A stretch of 64,000 bases of DNA from Frigoribacterium sp. PvP032 (GTDB taxonomy: Bacteria > Actinomycetota > Actinomycetes > Actinomycetales > Microbacteriaceae). Below, one piece after another: positions 1-9,125 of this stretch. Within the stretch, counting starts at the first letter, position 1, and each line of letters begins with the position of its first letter. The stretch covers positions 124,001 through 188,000 of the forward strand of contig NZ_JAFIBM010000001.1 of the NCBI RefSeq assembly GCF_017833035.1, given 5' to 3'. Under the pieces are notes generated by a model, which made no database searches, was not told where the DNA came from, and was given only the letters and a program-made list of their open reading frames with translations. Position numbers and translations under genes: made by a program.

Positions 1-1962
<1,962 letters not shown>

Positions 1963-2181
1963 CTCTTGACTCCCTCGGTGGCGGGGTGGTCGTCGCCACC
2001 AGTACGCGGTCGACACCTGCATTCGGTGCCGGTCTACGGAGAGCGTAACCAGCGCCTCCCCCGCAGGTCATCCCTGTTCGCTGGGGGCGTGACACCCTGT
2101 GAACCAGGGGGACAGCCGAGGAGGCGCGGGTCACGTCGACCGGGTCAGCCGGGCGGCAGGGGCGCGGGCTAGCCTCGCCTC

Positions 2182-3186
2182 ATGGGCAACCTCGTCGTCG
2201 GTCTCGTGCCGCACCCCACCAAGTCGGTCCGCGACTCCGTCGACATCCTCTGCGGGTGGAAAGCGCGCGGCGACGCCGCCGGCGGCCACGTCCGCCTCGT
2301 CGCGCAGGTCGCCGACGAGTCGCGCATGCAGGGCGGAGTCGAGCTGATCGACGAGCAGGAGTTCCGCGACACGGTCGACGTCGTCGTGGCCCTCGGCGGC
2401 GACGGCACGATGCTCGGGGCGATGCGACTCGTCTCCGAGCGACCGGTGCCCGTGCTCGGCGTGAACTACGGCAACGTGGGGTTCCTGGTCGAGGTCGAGC
2501 CGCACGAGCTGCCCGCCGCCCTCGAACGGCTCGCCGCCGAGGACTTCTCGCTCGAGCCGCACCACGCCGTCGAGGTCGTGCACACCGCGTCGGGCACCGA
2601 GAACCGGTTCCTCGCGTTCAACGACGTGTCGATGGCGCGTCGCCCCGGCGAGGGCGTGGTCACGGCCGATCTCGTGCTCGACGGCACGCCCTACGGCTAC
2701 TACAAGGCGGATGCGATCGTCGTCGCGACGAGCGCCGGCTCGACGGCCTACAACTACGCAGCCGGCGGGCCGATCCTGTCGCCCGCGGTCGCCGCGACGC
2801 TCATCACGCCGGTCGCGCCGATGTCGGGCATCGACCGCTCGGTGGTGCTCGGGCCGCTCGAGCAGCTGCGCTTCCAGATCGGCCGCGGCACGCACTCGGC
2901 GGCGCTCGAGGTCGACGGCCGCGTCGTCGCCGACGTGAGCGACGGCTGCGTGGTGTCGATGTCGCTGCGGCCGGAGGCCGGCCAGGTGATCCGCCTCGAC
3001 GCCGGCCGGCACGCCACCAAGGGGCGGCTCAAGCTCAGCCTGCTCGACCTGCCGCTGCGCGAGGACCAGCTGCTCGAGCTCGTGCCGAGCGACGTCCGCG
3101 CCAAGTTCAAGGCGCGCACCGCGCACCGCCGCGGCGCCGCCGGTGCCGAGGCCACCGAGGTGCTCTCGCCCACCCCGCCGGCCTGA
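2182..3186 (+). CDS. nadK: NAD kinase
   Basis: NadK phosphorylates NAD to NADP with ATP or polyphosphate in the cytosol. The 334-residue product has the family GGDGT motif (72-76), the following NYGNVGF stretch (95-101), and the glycine-rich core TSAGSTAYNYAAGGP. These are the substrate-binding and catalytic landmarks. The C-terminal 30 residues (RTAHRRGAAGAEATE onwards) look like a low-complexity tail. The ATG at 2182 is preceded by TAGCCT at 2170-2175 with a 6-nt spacer and has no clear Shine-Dalgarno, so the transcript is probably leaderless. In many actinobacteria nadK lies with recN and a TlyA-type methyltransferase; here it stands alone next to clpC. Confidence 0.95.
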   Translation: MGNLVVGLVPHPTKSVRDSVDILCGWKARGDAAGGHVRLVAQVADESRMQGGVELIDEQEFRDTVDVVVALGGDGTMLGAMRLVSERPVPVLGVNYGNVGFLVEVEPHELPAALERLAAEDFSLEPHHAVEVVHTASGTENRFLAFNDVSMARRPGEGVVTADLVLDGTPYGYYKADAIVVATSAGSTAYNYAAGGPILSPAVAATLITPVAPMSGIDRSVVLGPLEQLRFQIGRGTHSAALEVDGRVVADVSDGCVVSMSLRPEAGQVIRLDAGRHATKGRLKLSLLDLPLREDQLLELVPSDVRAKFKARTAHRRGAAGAEATEVLSPTPPA

Positions 3187-3228
3187 CCCGCGCCTCCTGG
3201 CCGCTCCGCGCCTCCTGGGCTCGGCGCG

Positions 3229-3286
3229 GTGAACCGTCGAGAAGTGTCGGCCGGCGGGGCTGCGACAGCACTTCTCGACGGTTCAC
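3229..3286. repeat. Long perfect hairpin downstream of nadK
   Basis: An 18-bp perfect inverted repeat lies here. Left arm GTGAACCGTCGAGAAGTG is at 3229-3246 and its exact complement is at 3269-3286, with a 22-nt loop. It lies between the nadK stop (3186) and the 3' end of the RIO kinase remnant (3311), which are convergent. It could act as a bidirectional terminator, but it has no T-run and the stem is only moderately GC-rich. The same architecture (15-21 bp stem, 12-23 nt loop) occurs at several other gene ends in the window. Confidence 0.8.
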
Positions 3287-3310
3287 GACGGCGATGGCGG
3301 CGACCGCCGC

Positions 3311-3742
3311 CTAGCCGAAGACCTCCCCGAGGGCCTCGGCGAAGAGGTGGTCGTGCGAGCGGTCGAAGCCCCGGCGGCTGAACCACTCGCAGATGTTCCG
3401 ACAGTCGCGCTCGAGCAGCTCGGCGCCCTGCGGGTTGCTCGCGACGTCCACGAGCTGCGGGACGTCGATGACGACGACGCGCCCCTCGTGCACCAGCAGG
3501 TTGTAGGCGCAGAGGTCGCCGTGGGCGAAGCCGGCACGAGCCAGGACCAGCACGATCTCGGCGACCTGCTCGAACAACGGCCACAGGTCGGCGCCGTCGG
3601 CACGCGTCTGCGCAAGACGGGGCGCGGCGGCCGTGCCGGCGCCGATGAACTCCATCAGCACCTCCGTGCCCGAGATCTGCACCGGGTAGGGCACCGGCAG
3701 GCCGAGTGCGTGCATCCGCCCGAGCGCGTCGAACTCCGCGGC
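3311..3742 (-). pseudogene. C-terminal remnant of a RIO1-family protein kinase
   Basis: RIO kinases are small atypical serine kinases. The readable frame keeps the catalytic loop HGDLCAYNLL (residues 65-74 from the internal Met at 3715) and the metal-binding IDVPQ (83-87) followed by LVDVASNPQG, as in bacterial RIO1 homologues. Homology begins abruptly around AEFDALGRMHALG, coded at about 3706-3742. Upstream the frame enters a GGGGG run and then unrelated sequence up to a stop near 3832. The N-lobe with the ATP-binding loop, roughly half of a normal protein of about 270 residues, is missing. The break lies about 60 bp from the first copy of a hairpin that brackets the neighbouring nuclease-like gene. 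Translation from ATG 3715 would give 134 residues without an ATP site, so I call it a pseudogene. Confidence 0.75.
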
Positions 3743-3800
3743 GGCCCCTCCTCCTCCTCCTCCCGGCGTTCGCGGTTCCCCTGGCCCGTCTCCCGACGAT

Positions 3801-3854
3801 GAGAGGCCATGAATCGATCTTGCGCAGGGCGAACAGGTCGATCAGGGGCCTCTC
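3801..3854. repeat. Hairpin repeat, family C, copy 1
   Basis: Imperfect inverted repeat. GAGAGGCC at 3801-3808 pairs with GGCCTCTC at 3847-3854. Four nt further in, ATCGATC pairs with GGTCGAT, leaving a loop near GCAGGGCGAA. The sequence is clearly related to the hairpin at 4881-4936 (shared GAGAGGCC..GAATCGA..GGCCTCTC). The two copies bracket the nuclease-like gene. Confidence 0.75.
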
Positions 3855-3959
3855 GCCCACCTCAGACGTCGGCCCTCCCCGAGAGCGGGCTGGAGCGTCA
3901 CTCCACCGTGGACTCGGGAGGCACCTCACGGGGCGCTGTGCTCCTGTCAGCATCGGAGC

Positions 3960-4883
3960 GTGCCTCTCGATCCACTCCCTGCCCGGTTCCGCTCCGGCGC
4001 CTTCGTCGTCGCAGACGCGCGGAGAGCCGATGTGAGCGAGGGGCGTCTCCGCGGTCGCGATCTCGACGCCCCGCACCACGGTCTCCGTGTCCCCGTCCAT
4101 CTGCCTGCGACGACGGTCGTCGACCGCGCACGCGCCTTCGGACCGCTGATGAGGCCTGCCTGGTCCTTCTCGCATCTCACGGCCCTCGGCGTCTGGGGGC
4201 TTCCGCTCCCGCTCTGGGCCCAGCGACACTATGCCCCCGTGCACGTCGCGAGCGACCGCGGACACGGCCCGCGGAGGCCAGGTGTGATCGGGCACCGCTG
4301 GGGCGGGCCGTCTCGCCGGTCAGAGGTCCTCAACGTCACTGGTCTGAGGGTGGTCGATCCCGTCACGGCGTGGATGCAGTCGGCTCCTTGGCTGACCGAG
4401 GAAGAGATCGTCTCGGTGGCCGATGCCCTGGCCGGACGGTGGTCGCCGTACGCGGATGCACGGGAACTGCCGGTCAGCGCACTCGTCACGGCAGTTGAGC
4501 ACTCAGAGCCTGCGCGTGGCACATGGGCCCTCCGTCGCGCACTGCCCCTCGTCCGTCCGGACGTCGAGTCGCCGAAGGAGACCGAGCTGCGCCTGCTCCT
4601 GGGCCGGGCGGGACTGCCCGAGCCGGAGGTGAACGTCCGCACCTACGACGAGAACGACCTGTACCTGGGCAAGCCCGATCTCAGGTGGCTGCTGTTCAAC
4701 ACGTGCGCCGAGTACGAGGGCGACGAACACAGGACCGACAAGCACCGTCACCGGAGTGACATCGCTCGCCGAGAACGCTTCGCCGACGCAGGGTGGCGAA
4801 TGGTCCGCGTGACCGAGGACGATCTCCACGGGGTCGCGAGCAAGCGCCTGATCGCACGGTTCTGCCGCCTCCTCGGTGTCTGA
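3960..4883 (+). CDS. Endonuclease-like protein with winged-helix-type N-terminus (DUF559/Vsr-like fold)
   Basis: This 307-residue protein is of a type common in actinobacterial accessory regions and often annotated as hypothetical or AbiEi-like. The N-terminus (about 12-50) looks like the short DNA-binding part of AbiEi-type proteins (ADARRADVSEGRLRGRDLD). The C-terminus resembles the PD-(D/E)xK fold of DUF559/Vsr: GKPDLRW (238-243) supplies an acidic residue, then EYEGDEHR (251-258) and RRERFADAGWRMVRVTEDDL-like spacing. Function and substrate are unknown. GTG at 3960 is the only good start. It is not preceded by a convincing Shine-Dalgarno at normal spacing. The stop codon lies inside the left arm of the second flanking hairpin. 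The flanking repeats and the broken kinase beside it suggest it arrived as a unit. Confidence 0.7.
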   Translation: MPLDPLPARFRSGAFVVADARRADVSEGRLRGRDLDAPHHGLRVPVHLPATTVVDRARAFGPLMRPAWSFSHLTALGVWGLPLPLWAQRHYAPVHVASDRGHGPRRPGVIGHRWGGPSRRSEVLNVTGLRVVDPVTAWMQSAPWLTEEEIVSVADALAGRWSPYADARELPVSALVTAVEHSEPARGTWALRRALPLVRPDVESPKETELRLLLGRAGLPEPEVNVRTYDENDLYLGKPDLRWLLFNTCAEYEGDEHRTDKHRHRSDIARRERFADAGWRMVRVTEDDLHGVASKRLIARFCRLLGV

Positions 4884-4936
4884 GAGGCCTCGAATCGACC
4901 TCAAGACGCCTGCGCGGTTCGATTCGAGGCCTCTCA
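4881..4936. repeat. Hairpin repeat, family C, copy 2
   Basis: Perfect 18-bp stem. TGAGAGGCCTCGAATCGA is at 4881-4898 and its complement at 4919-4936, with a 20-nt loop. The first three bases are the stop codon of the nuclease-like gene. The stem shares GAGAGGCC and AATCGA blocks with the copy at 3801-3854, so the gene sits between two related hairpins. It may also terminate transcription. Confidence 0.8.
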
Positions 4937-4965
4937 ACCGGCCGGGGCAGAGTCGGACACAGAGA

Positions 4966-5003
4966 GAGGGCCGCCTTCCCGGGTGAGCGGGGAGGCGGCC
5001 CTC
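4966..5003 (-). terminator. Terminator hairpin of the sigma factor gene
   Basis: GAGGGCCGCCTTCCC (4966-4980) pairs with GGGGAGGCGGCCCTC (4989-5003) with one G-U pair and an 8-nt loop. It lies 17 nt past the stop codon of the minus-strand sigma gene at 5021. No T-run, as is usual in high-GC actinobacteria. Confidence 0.8.
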
Positions 5004-5020
5004 AGGCAGAGCAGACCGGC

Positions 5021-6046
5021 TTACTGCAGGTAGAGCTGCAGGTCCTGGCTGACGGCCTTCGCGAACATGCGGAGACGGGCGCGGCTCTCGACGCGCGAGA
5101 CGGCCTGACGCGAGCTGTGCACGCGCTTCGAGATCTCGTCGAGGGTCATCGGCTGGTCGTCGTCCAGGCCGAAGCGCATGCGGATGACGCGGGCCTCGTC
5201 CTCGGGCAGCGTCGCGACCAGGGCGTGCATGTCGCGATTCAGCAGAGCGTTCTCGGTCGCGGCCGTGGGAGACGGGGTCTCCTCGTCCTCGATGAAGTCG
5301 CCGAGCTCGCTGTCCTCGGCGTCGCCGACGACGGTGTGGATCGAGACGGGCTCGTGCGAACGCGACTTGAGCTCGACGAGGTCGGCGACCTCCATGGCGA
5401 CCTCCTCGGCCACCTCCTCGACGGTGGGCGCACGGCCCAGGTCGACGGTGAGGTCGCGCTCGGCACGCGAGATGCGGTTGATGCGCTCGACCGTGTGCAC
5501 GGGGATGCGGATGGCGCGCGCCTTGTCGGCGAGGCCGCGGGCGATGGCCTGACGGATCCACCAGGTGGCGTAGGTGGAGAACTTGTAGCCCTGCGTGTAG
5601 TCGAACTTCTCGACCGCGCGCACCAGGCCGAGGTTGCCCTCCTGGATGACGTCCATGAAGGGGAGGCCTCGCTGCGTGTAGCGCTTCGCGATGCTGACGA
5701 CGAGGCGGAGGTTCGCCGTGATCATGCGGTCCTTGGCACGCTCGCCGTCGTGCTGCAGCCAGCGGAGGTCACGCATCATCTCGGCGTGCGCCTTGGTGCG
5801 GTTCTTCTTGACGGCGTCGGCGGCCTGGAGCTCCTTGAGCTTCTCGCCGGCGAACAGGCCGACCTCGATGCGACGCGCGATCTCGGTCTCCTCCGCCGCG
5901 TCCAGCAGCGGCATGCGGCCGATGTGGCGGAGGTAGTCGCCGACCTGGTCGGTGGATGCGCCGCGGACCTGCGACAGGACCTCGACCTCGGGCTCATCGG
6001 TGGTGTCTGTGGTGGTGTTGCGCGTGGTGACGGATGTGATCGTCAT
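5021..6046 (-). CDS. Group 2 sigma-70 factor (SigB/RpoD-like) with atypical region 4.2
   Basis: RNA polymerase sigma factor of 341 residues, close in size to actinobacterial SigB. Region 1.2 starts about residue 33 (DQVGDYLRHIGRMPLL). Region 2 is canonical: ANLRLVVSIAKRY (111-123), DVIQEGNLGLVRAVEKFDY (132-150) and YKFSTYATWWIRQAI (154-168), the -10 recognition and melting region. Region 3 follows. Region 4.1 is normal (EARVIRMRFGLDD, 284-296). Region 4.2, however, reads TLDEISKRVHSSRQAVSRVESRARLRM (301-327), where housekeeping factors have a LSRERVRQIE-type helix. The ATG at 6046 follows a GGGAGAG Shine-Dalgarno 5 nt upstream; a longer in-frame extension to 6355 has no support. A terminator lies just downstream. 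Likely a principal-like or stationary-phase sigma factor. Confidence 0.9.
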   Translation of the reverse strand: MTITSVTTRNTTTDTTDEPEVEVLSQVRGASTDQVGDYLRHIGRMPLLDAAEETEIARRIEVGLFAGEKLKELQAADAVKKNRTKAHAEMMRDLRWLQHDGERAKDRMITANLRLVVSIAKRYTQRGLPFMDVIQEGNLGLVRAVEKFDYTQGYKFSTYATWWIRQAIARGLADKARAIRIPVHTVERINRISRAERDLTVDLGRAPTVEEVAEEVAMEVADLVELKSRSHEPVSIHTVVGDAEDSELGDFIEDEETPSPTAATENALLNRDMHALVATLPEDEARVIRMRFGLDDDQPMTLDEISKRVHSSRQAVSRVESRARLRMFAKAVSQDLQLYLQ

Positions 6047-6426
6047 CGTTCTCTCCCTGCTCGAGATCTGACCTGTGTCATGTCGAATAGTTCGTGAAGC
6101 TCTTCGGCGTTGATAGAAGTCTGGCGCGTGGCAGGGTCCCGATAAAAGTCGCTCCGGTCCTTCGTTAGGCAGTTCTGTGCGCGCGTACAGGGTTTCGAGC
6201 CTTTCGGGGGACGCGAGGGACCAGGCTTTGACGTGCGCGGCGTCCGGGTGTATTACGCAGAACTGGTCAGCGGGGTACAGTGCGTGCCGCTCGTCCCAGC
6301 CCGGGGCGCCGGACGGGGTACAGGTCGCTCCTCCCGGGCCTCGACTGCGATGCACCGGGGTACAGCGAACGCCCGCCGACAGGGTCGACGGGCGTGGGGC
6401 GCAGGGCCCAGGTCAGGAGGTGCGGG
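6047..6426. other. Intergenic region upstream of the sigma gene
   Basis: A 380-bp stretch without a convincing gene. It must hold the sigma factor promoter and 5' leader. AT-richer words occur at about 6085-6105 and 6110-6160 but I could not fix a -10/-35 pair. Near 6369-6395 there is a terminator-like hairpin for the gene at 6427. I see nothing else. Confidence 0.6.
6369..6395 (-). terminator. Hairpin downstream of the small membrane protein gene
   Basis: ACGCCCGCCGAC (6369-6380) pairs with GTCGACGGGCGT (6384-6395) with one mismatch and a 3-nt loop. It lies 31 nt after the stop of the minus-strand gene at 6427, so it can end that transcript. Confidence 0.65.
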
Positions 6427-6627
6427 TCAGGAGGCGCGGGTCGCGCCGGCCTCGCCGCGCTCGAGCGCCTCGGCCCGCTCGCGCTCCTCGGCCTCGATCT
6501 TCGCGTAGGCGGATCGCTCGGTCCGGTCGGCCCGCAGCAGCGAGCGAACGACGAACCAGAAGATCAGGCCCACGACGATCGTCGGCGTCACGGCGAAGAT
6601 CGCGGCTCCCAAGAAGGTCTCTGGCAT
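6427..6627 (-). CDS. Small single-pass membrane protein, unknown function
   Basis: A 66-residue protein with one hydrophobic segment (about 5-31, LGAAIFAVTPTIVVGLIFWFVVRSLL) and a short, highly charged, probably coiled-coil tail (TERSAYAKIEAEERERAEALE). I do not recognise a family. Small proteins of this shape often sit beside lysS in Microbacteriaceae. The start is well supported: TATCCT (+ strand 6634-6639 read in reverse) lies exactly 6 nt before the ATG, the leaderless pattern seen for other genes in the window. The gene follows the lysS terminator and so has its own promoter. Confidence 0.7.
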   Translation of the reverse strand: MPETFLGAAIFAVTPTIVVGLIFWFVVRSLLRADRTERSAYAKIEAEERERAEALERGEAGATRAS

Positions 6628-6706
6628 GCGTCGAGGATAAGCCAGGCCGGCCGCCCGTGCCTGAGGATGCGTCGAGGCCGAACCACCTCGCCCGCGGGGC
6701 CGGCTC

Positions 6707-6731
6707 GCAGGAGGCGCCGGGCGCCTCCTGC
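6707..6731 (-). terminator. lysS terminator
   Basis: GCAGGAGGCGC (6707-6717), loop CGG, then GCGCCTCCTGC (6721-6731): an 11-bp perfect stem 8 nt beyond the lysS stop codon. The stem is built from AGGAGGCGC, most of the decamer that recurs through the window. Confidence 0.8.
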
Positions 6732-6739
6732 AGGATCCC

Positions 6740-8278
6740 CTACTTGACGAGCGGGAAGAGGATCGTCTCGCGGATGCCGAGCCCGGTGATCGCCATCAGG
6801 AGGCGGTCGATGCCCATGCCCATGCCGCCGCTCGGCGGCATGCCGTGCTCGAGCGCGCGGAGGAAGTCCTCGTCGAGGCGCATCGCCTCGGCGTCGCCGC
6901 GGGCCGAGAGCGCCGCCTGCTCGACGAAGCGCTCGCGCTGCACCACCGGGTCGACGAGCTCGGAGTAGGCGGTCGCGAGCTCGAAGCCGCGGACGTAGAG
7001 GTCCCACTTCTCGACGACGCCGGGCTTCGAGCGGTGCTGGCGGACGAGAGGGCTCGTGTCGACGGGGAAGTCGACGACGAACGTCGGGCGGTCGAGCGAC
7101 GGCTTGACGAAGTGCTCCCAGAGTTCTTCGACGAGCTTGCCGTGCGTCTCGTGCGGCACGACCAGGTCGGCGGTCTCGGCCAGGCGCTGCAGCTCGGACA
7201 CGGTCGTCAGCGGCGTCACCTCGACGCCGGCGGCCTCGCTGAGCGACTCGTACATGGGCACACGGGCCCACTCGCCGCCGAGGTCGTACTCGGTGCCGTC
7301 GGCGAGCGTGACGAGGTGGGTCCCCGCGACCGCGAGCGCCGCCTCCTGCACGAGCTGCTGGGTGAGCCGGGCCATCTGCTCGTAGTCGCCGTAGGCCTGG
7401 TACGCCTCGACCATCGCGAACTCGGGCGAGTGCGTGGAGTCGGCGCCCTCGTTGCGGAAGTTGCGGTTGATCTCGAAGACGCGGTCGATGCCGCCGACGA
7501 CGGCGCGCTTGAGGAACAGCTCGGGCGCGATGCGGAGGAACAGCTCGGTGTCGAACGCGTTGCTGTGCGTCTGGAACGGACGCGCCGCGGCGCCGCCGTG
7601 CATCGTCTGGAGCATCGGGGTCTCGACCTCGAGGTACTCGTGCTGGTCGAAGGTGCGACGCAGCGACGAGACCGCGGCCGCACGGGCACGCACGGTGGCA
7701 CGGGCCTGGTCGCGCACGATCAGGTCGAGGTAGCGCTGCCGCACCCGGGTCTCTTCGCTGAGCTCGCCGTGCAGGTTCGGCAGCGGCAGGATCGCCTTCG
7801 AGGCGATCGCCCACTCGCTCACCATGATCGACAGCTCGCCGCGGCGCGACGAGATGACCTGGCCCTTGACGAAGACGTGGTCGCCGAGGTCGACGAGGTC
7901 CTTCCAGTCGGCGAGCGACTCGTCGCCCACCTCGGCGAGCGACACCATCGCCTGGATCCGCGAGCCGTCGCCGGCCTGCAGCGCCGCGAAGCAGAGCTTG
8001 CCCGTGTTGCGCGCGTGCACGACGCGGCCGGCCAGGCCGACCACCTCGCCCGTCTCGGCACCCGCCTCGAGCTCGGCGTGCCGCGCCCGCACGGCAGGGA
8101 TCGTGTCGGTGATCGGGACGCCGACCGGGTACGCGTCCCGCCCCGTCTCGAGCAGCCGGGCACGCTTCTCGAGCCGCACCTGCTTCTGCTCTGAGGCCTC
8201 GCGAGCCGCCTCGGCCGCGGCCGCCGCCACGGCTGCCGCGTCGTCGGAGGGGGTGGTGGTCTCGGGCGCGTCGGTCAT
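6740..8278 (-). CDS. lysS: Lysyl-tRNA synthetase, class II
   Basis: LysS charges tRNA-Lys with lysine. The 512-residue product has the expected class II layout: an OB-fold anticodon-binding domain (about 70-180, with [23 protein letters not shown]), then the catalytic core with motif 2 around [20 protein letters not shown] and motif 3 [15 protein letters not shown] near the C-terminus. The first 45 residues are an Ala/Glu-rich tail common in actinobacterial homologues. It is read from ATG 8278. The next gene upstream (DUF2520) ends 82 nt before it; panC is usually found in that gap and is absent. Confidence 0.97.
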   Translation of the reverse strand: MTDAPETTTPSDDAAAVAAAAAEAAREASEQKQVRLEKRARLLETGRDAYPVGVPITDTIPAVRARHAELEAGAETGEVVGLAGRVVHARNTGKLCFAALQAGDGSRIQAMVSLAEVGDESLADWKDLVDLGDHVFVKGQVISSRRGELSIMVSEWAIASKAILPLPNLHGELSEETRVRQRYLDLIVRDQARATVRARAAAVSSLRRTFDQHEYLEVETPMLQTMHGGAAARPFQTHSNAFDTELFLRIAPELFLKRAVVGGIDRVFEINRNFRNEGADSTHSPEFAMVEAYQAYGDYEQMARLTQQLVQEAALAVAGTHLVTLADGTEYDLGGEWARVPMYESLSEAAGVEVTPLTTVSELQRLAETADLVVPHETHGKLVEELWEHFVKPSLDRPTFVVDFPVDTSPLVRQHRSKPGVVEKWDLYVRGFELATAYSELVDPVVQRERFVEQAALSARGDAEAMRLDEDFLRALEHGMPPSGGMGMGIDRLLMAITGLGIRETILFPLVK

Positions 8279-8360
8279 GTGCAGGGGGCTCCAGCGGGGG
8301 TGGTGGTGGTGGTGGTCAGGGCTGACAGAGGAGGAGGGGCGACGAGGAGGCGCGTGGCCG

Positions 8361-9125
8361 TCAGGCGCCGAGGCCCCCGCCGAACGGGGACGGCGGGTCG
8401 TCGAACGCGGCCATGTCGATGGTACCGGGGCCGCTCGAGCCGCCGGCGACCCCCAGGGCCCGGTCCATGGCCGAGCGGACCAGGGGCGCGATGAGACGGC
8501 CCGGCTCGGGGACGCCGAGCTCGGCGAGCATCGACACGGACTGCGTGACGATCGCGGCGGAGAACTCGGTGGCGGTCGCGACGGCCTCGGCGTAGCGCGG
8601 CCGGTCGGCCTCGCTCACGAGCACGGGCTCGGCGCCCATCTCGACGACCAGTGCCTGACCGATCGGCTGCACCGGACCGGGAGCGGTCACGGCACACCAG
8701 GCCTCACGGAGCCTGACGAGGTCGATCGTCGTGCCCGTGAACGTCAGCGCAGGGTGGATCGCGAGCGGGATCGCCCCCGCGGCCAGCGCCGGCCGCAGCA
8801 CCTCGAGGCCGTGGGCAGCCGATGTGTGCACGACGAGCTGACCCGGCTGCCAGACACCCGTCGCGGCGAGGCCCTGCACGAGGTCGGCGAGCTGGTCGTC
8901 GGGCACCGCGATCAGCACGAGCTCGCTGCGCTCGACGATCTCGGGGACCGTCAGCACGGGCACGCCCGGCAGGATCGCCTCCGCCCGGTCCAGGCTCCGC
9001 TCGGACACGGCCGAGATGCCGACGATCGCGTGCCCCGCCGAGGCCAGGGCGGCGCCGAGCACCGGCCCGACGTGGCCGGCTCCGATGATGCCGACGCCGA
9101 GGCGGCCGCTCTGCTGCGGGCTCAC
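8361..9125 (-). CDS. Rossmann-fold protein with DUF2520 C-terminal domain
   Basis: A 254-residue protein with an N-terminal NAD(P)-binding motif [16 protein letters not shown] (12-27) and a C-terminal helical DUF2520 domain (HPALTF near residue 122). It resembles the 6-phosphogluconate/ketopantoate-reductase-like fold and is a conserved neighbour of panC and the folate genes in actinobacteria (Rv3603c type). The substrate is not known. The start ATG overlaps the stop of the PH-domain gene in an ATGA, so the two are translationally coupled. Conserved context suggests a role near pantothenate or folate synthesis, but this is inference. Confidence 0.85.
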   Translation of the reverse strand: MSPQQSGRLGVGIIGAGHVGPVLGAALASAGHAIVGISAVSERSLDRAEAILPGVPVLTVPEIVERSELVLIAVPDDQLADLVQGLAATGVWQPGQLVVHTSAAHGLEVLRPALAAGAIPLAIHPALTFTGTTIDLVRLREAWCAVTAPGPVQPIGQALVVEMGAEPVLVSEADRPRYAEAVATATEFSAAIVTQSVSMLAELGVPEPGRLIAPLVRSAMDRALGVAGGSSGPGTIDMAAFDDPPSPFGGGLGA

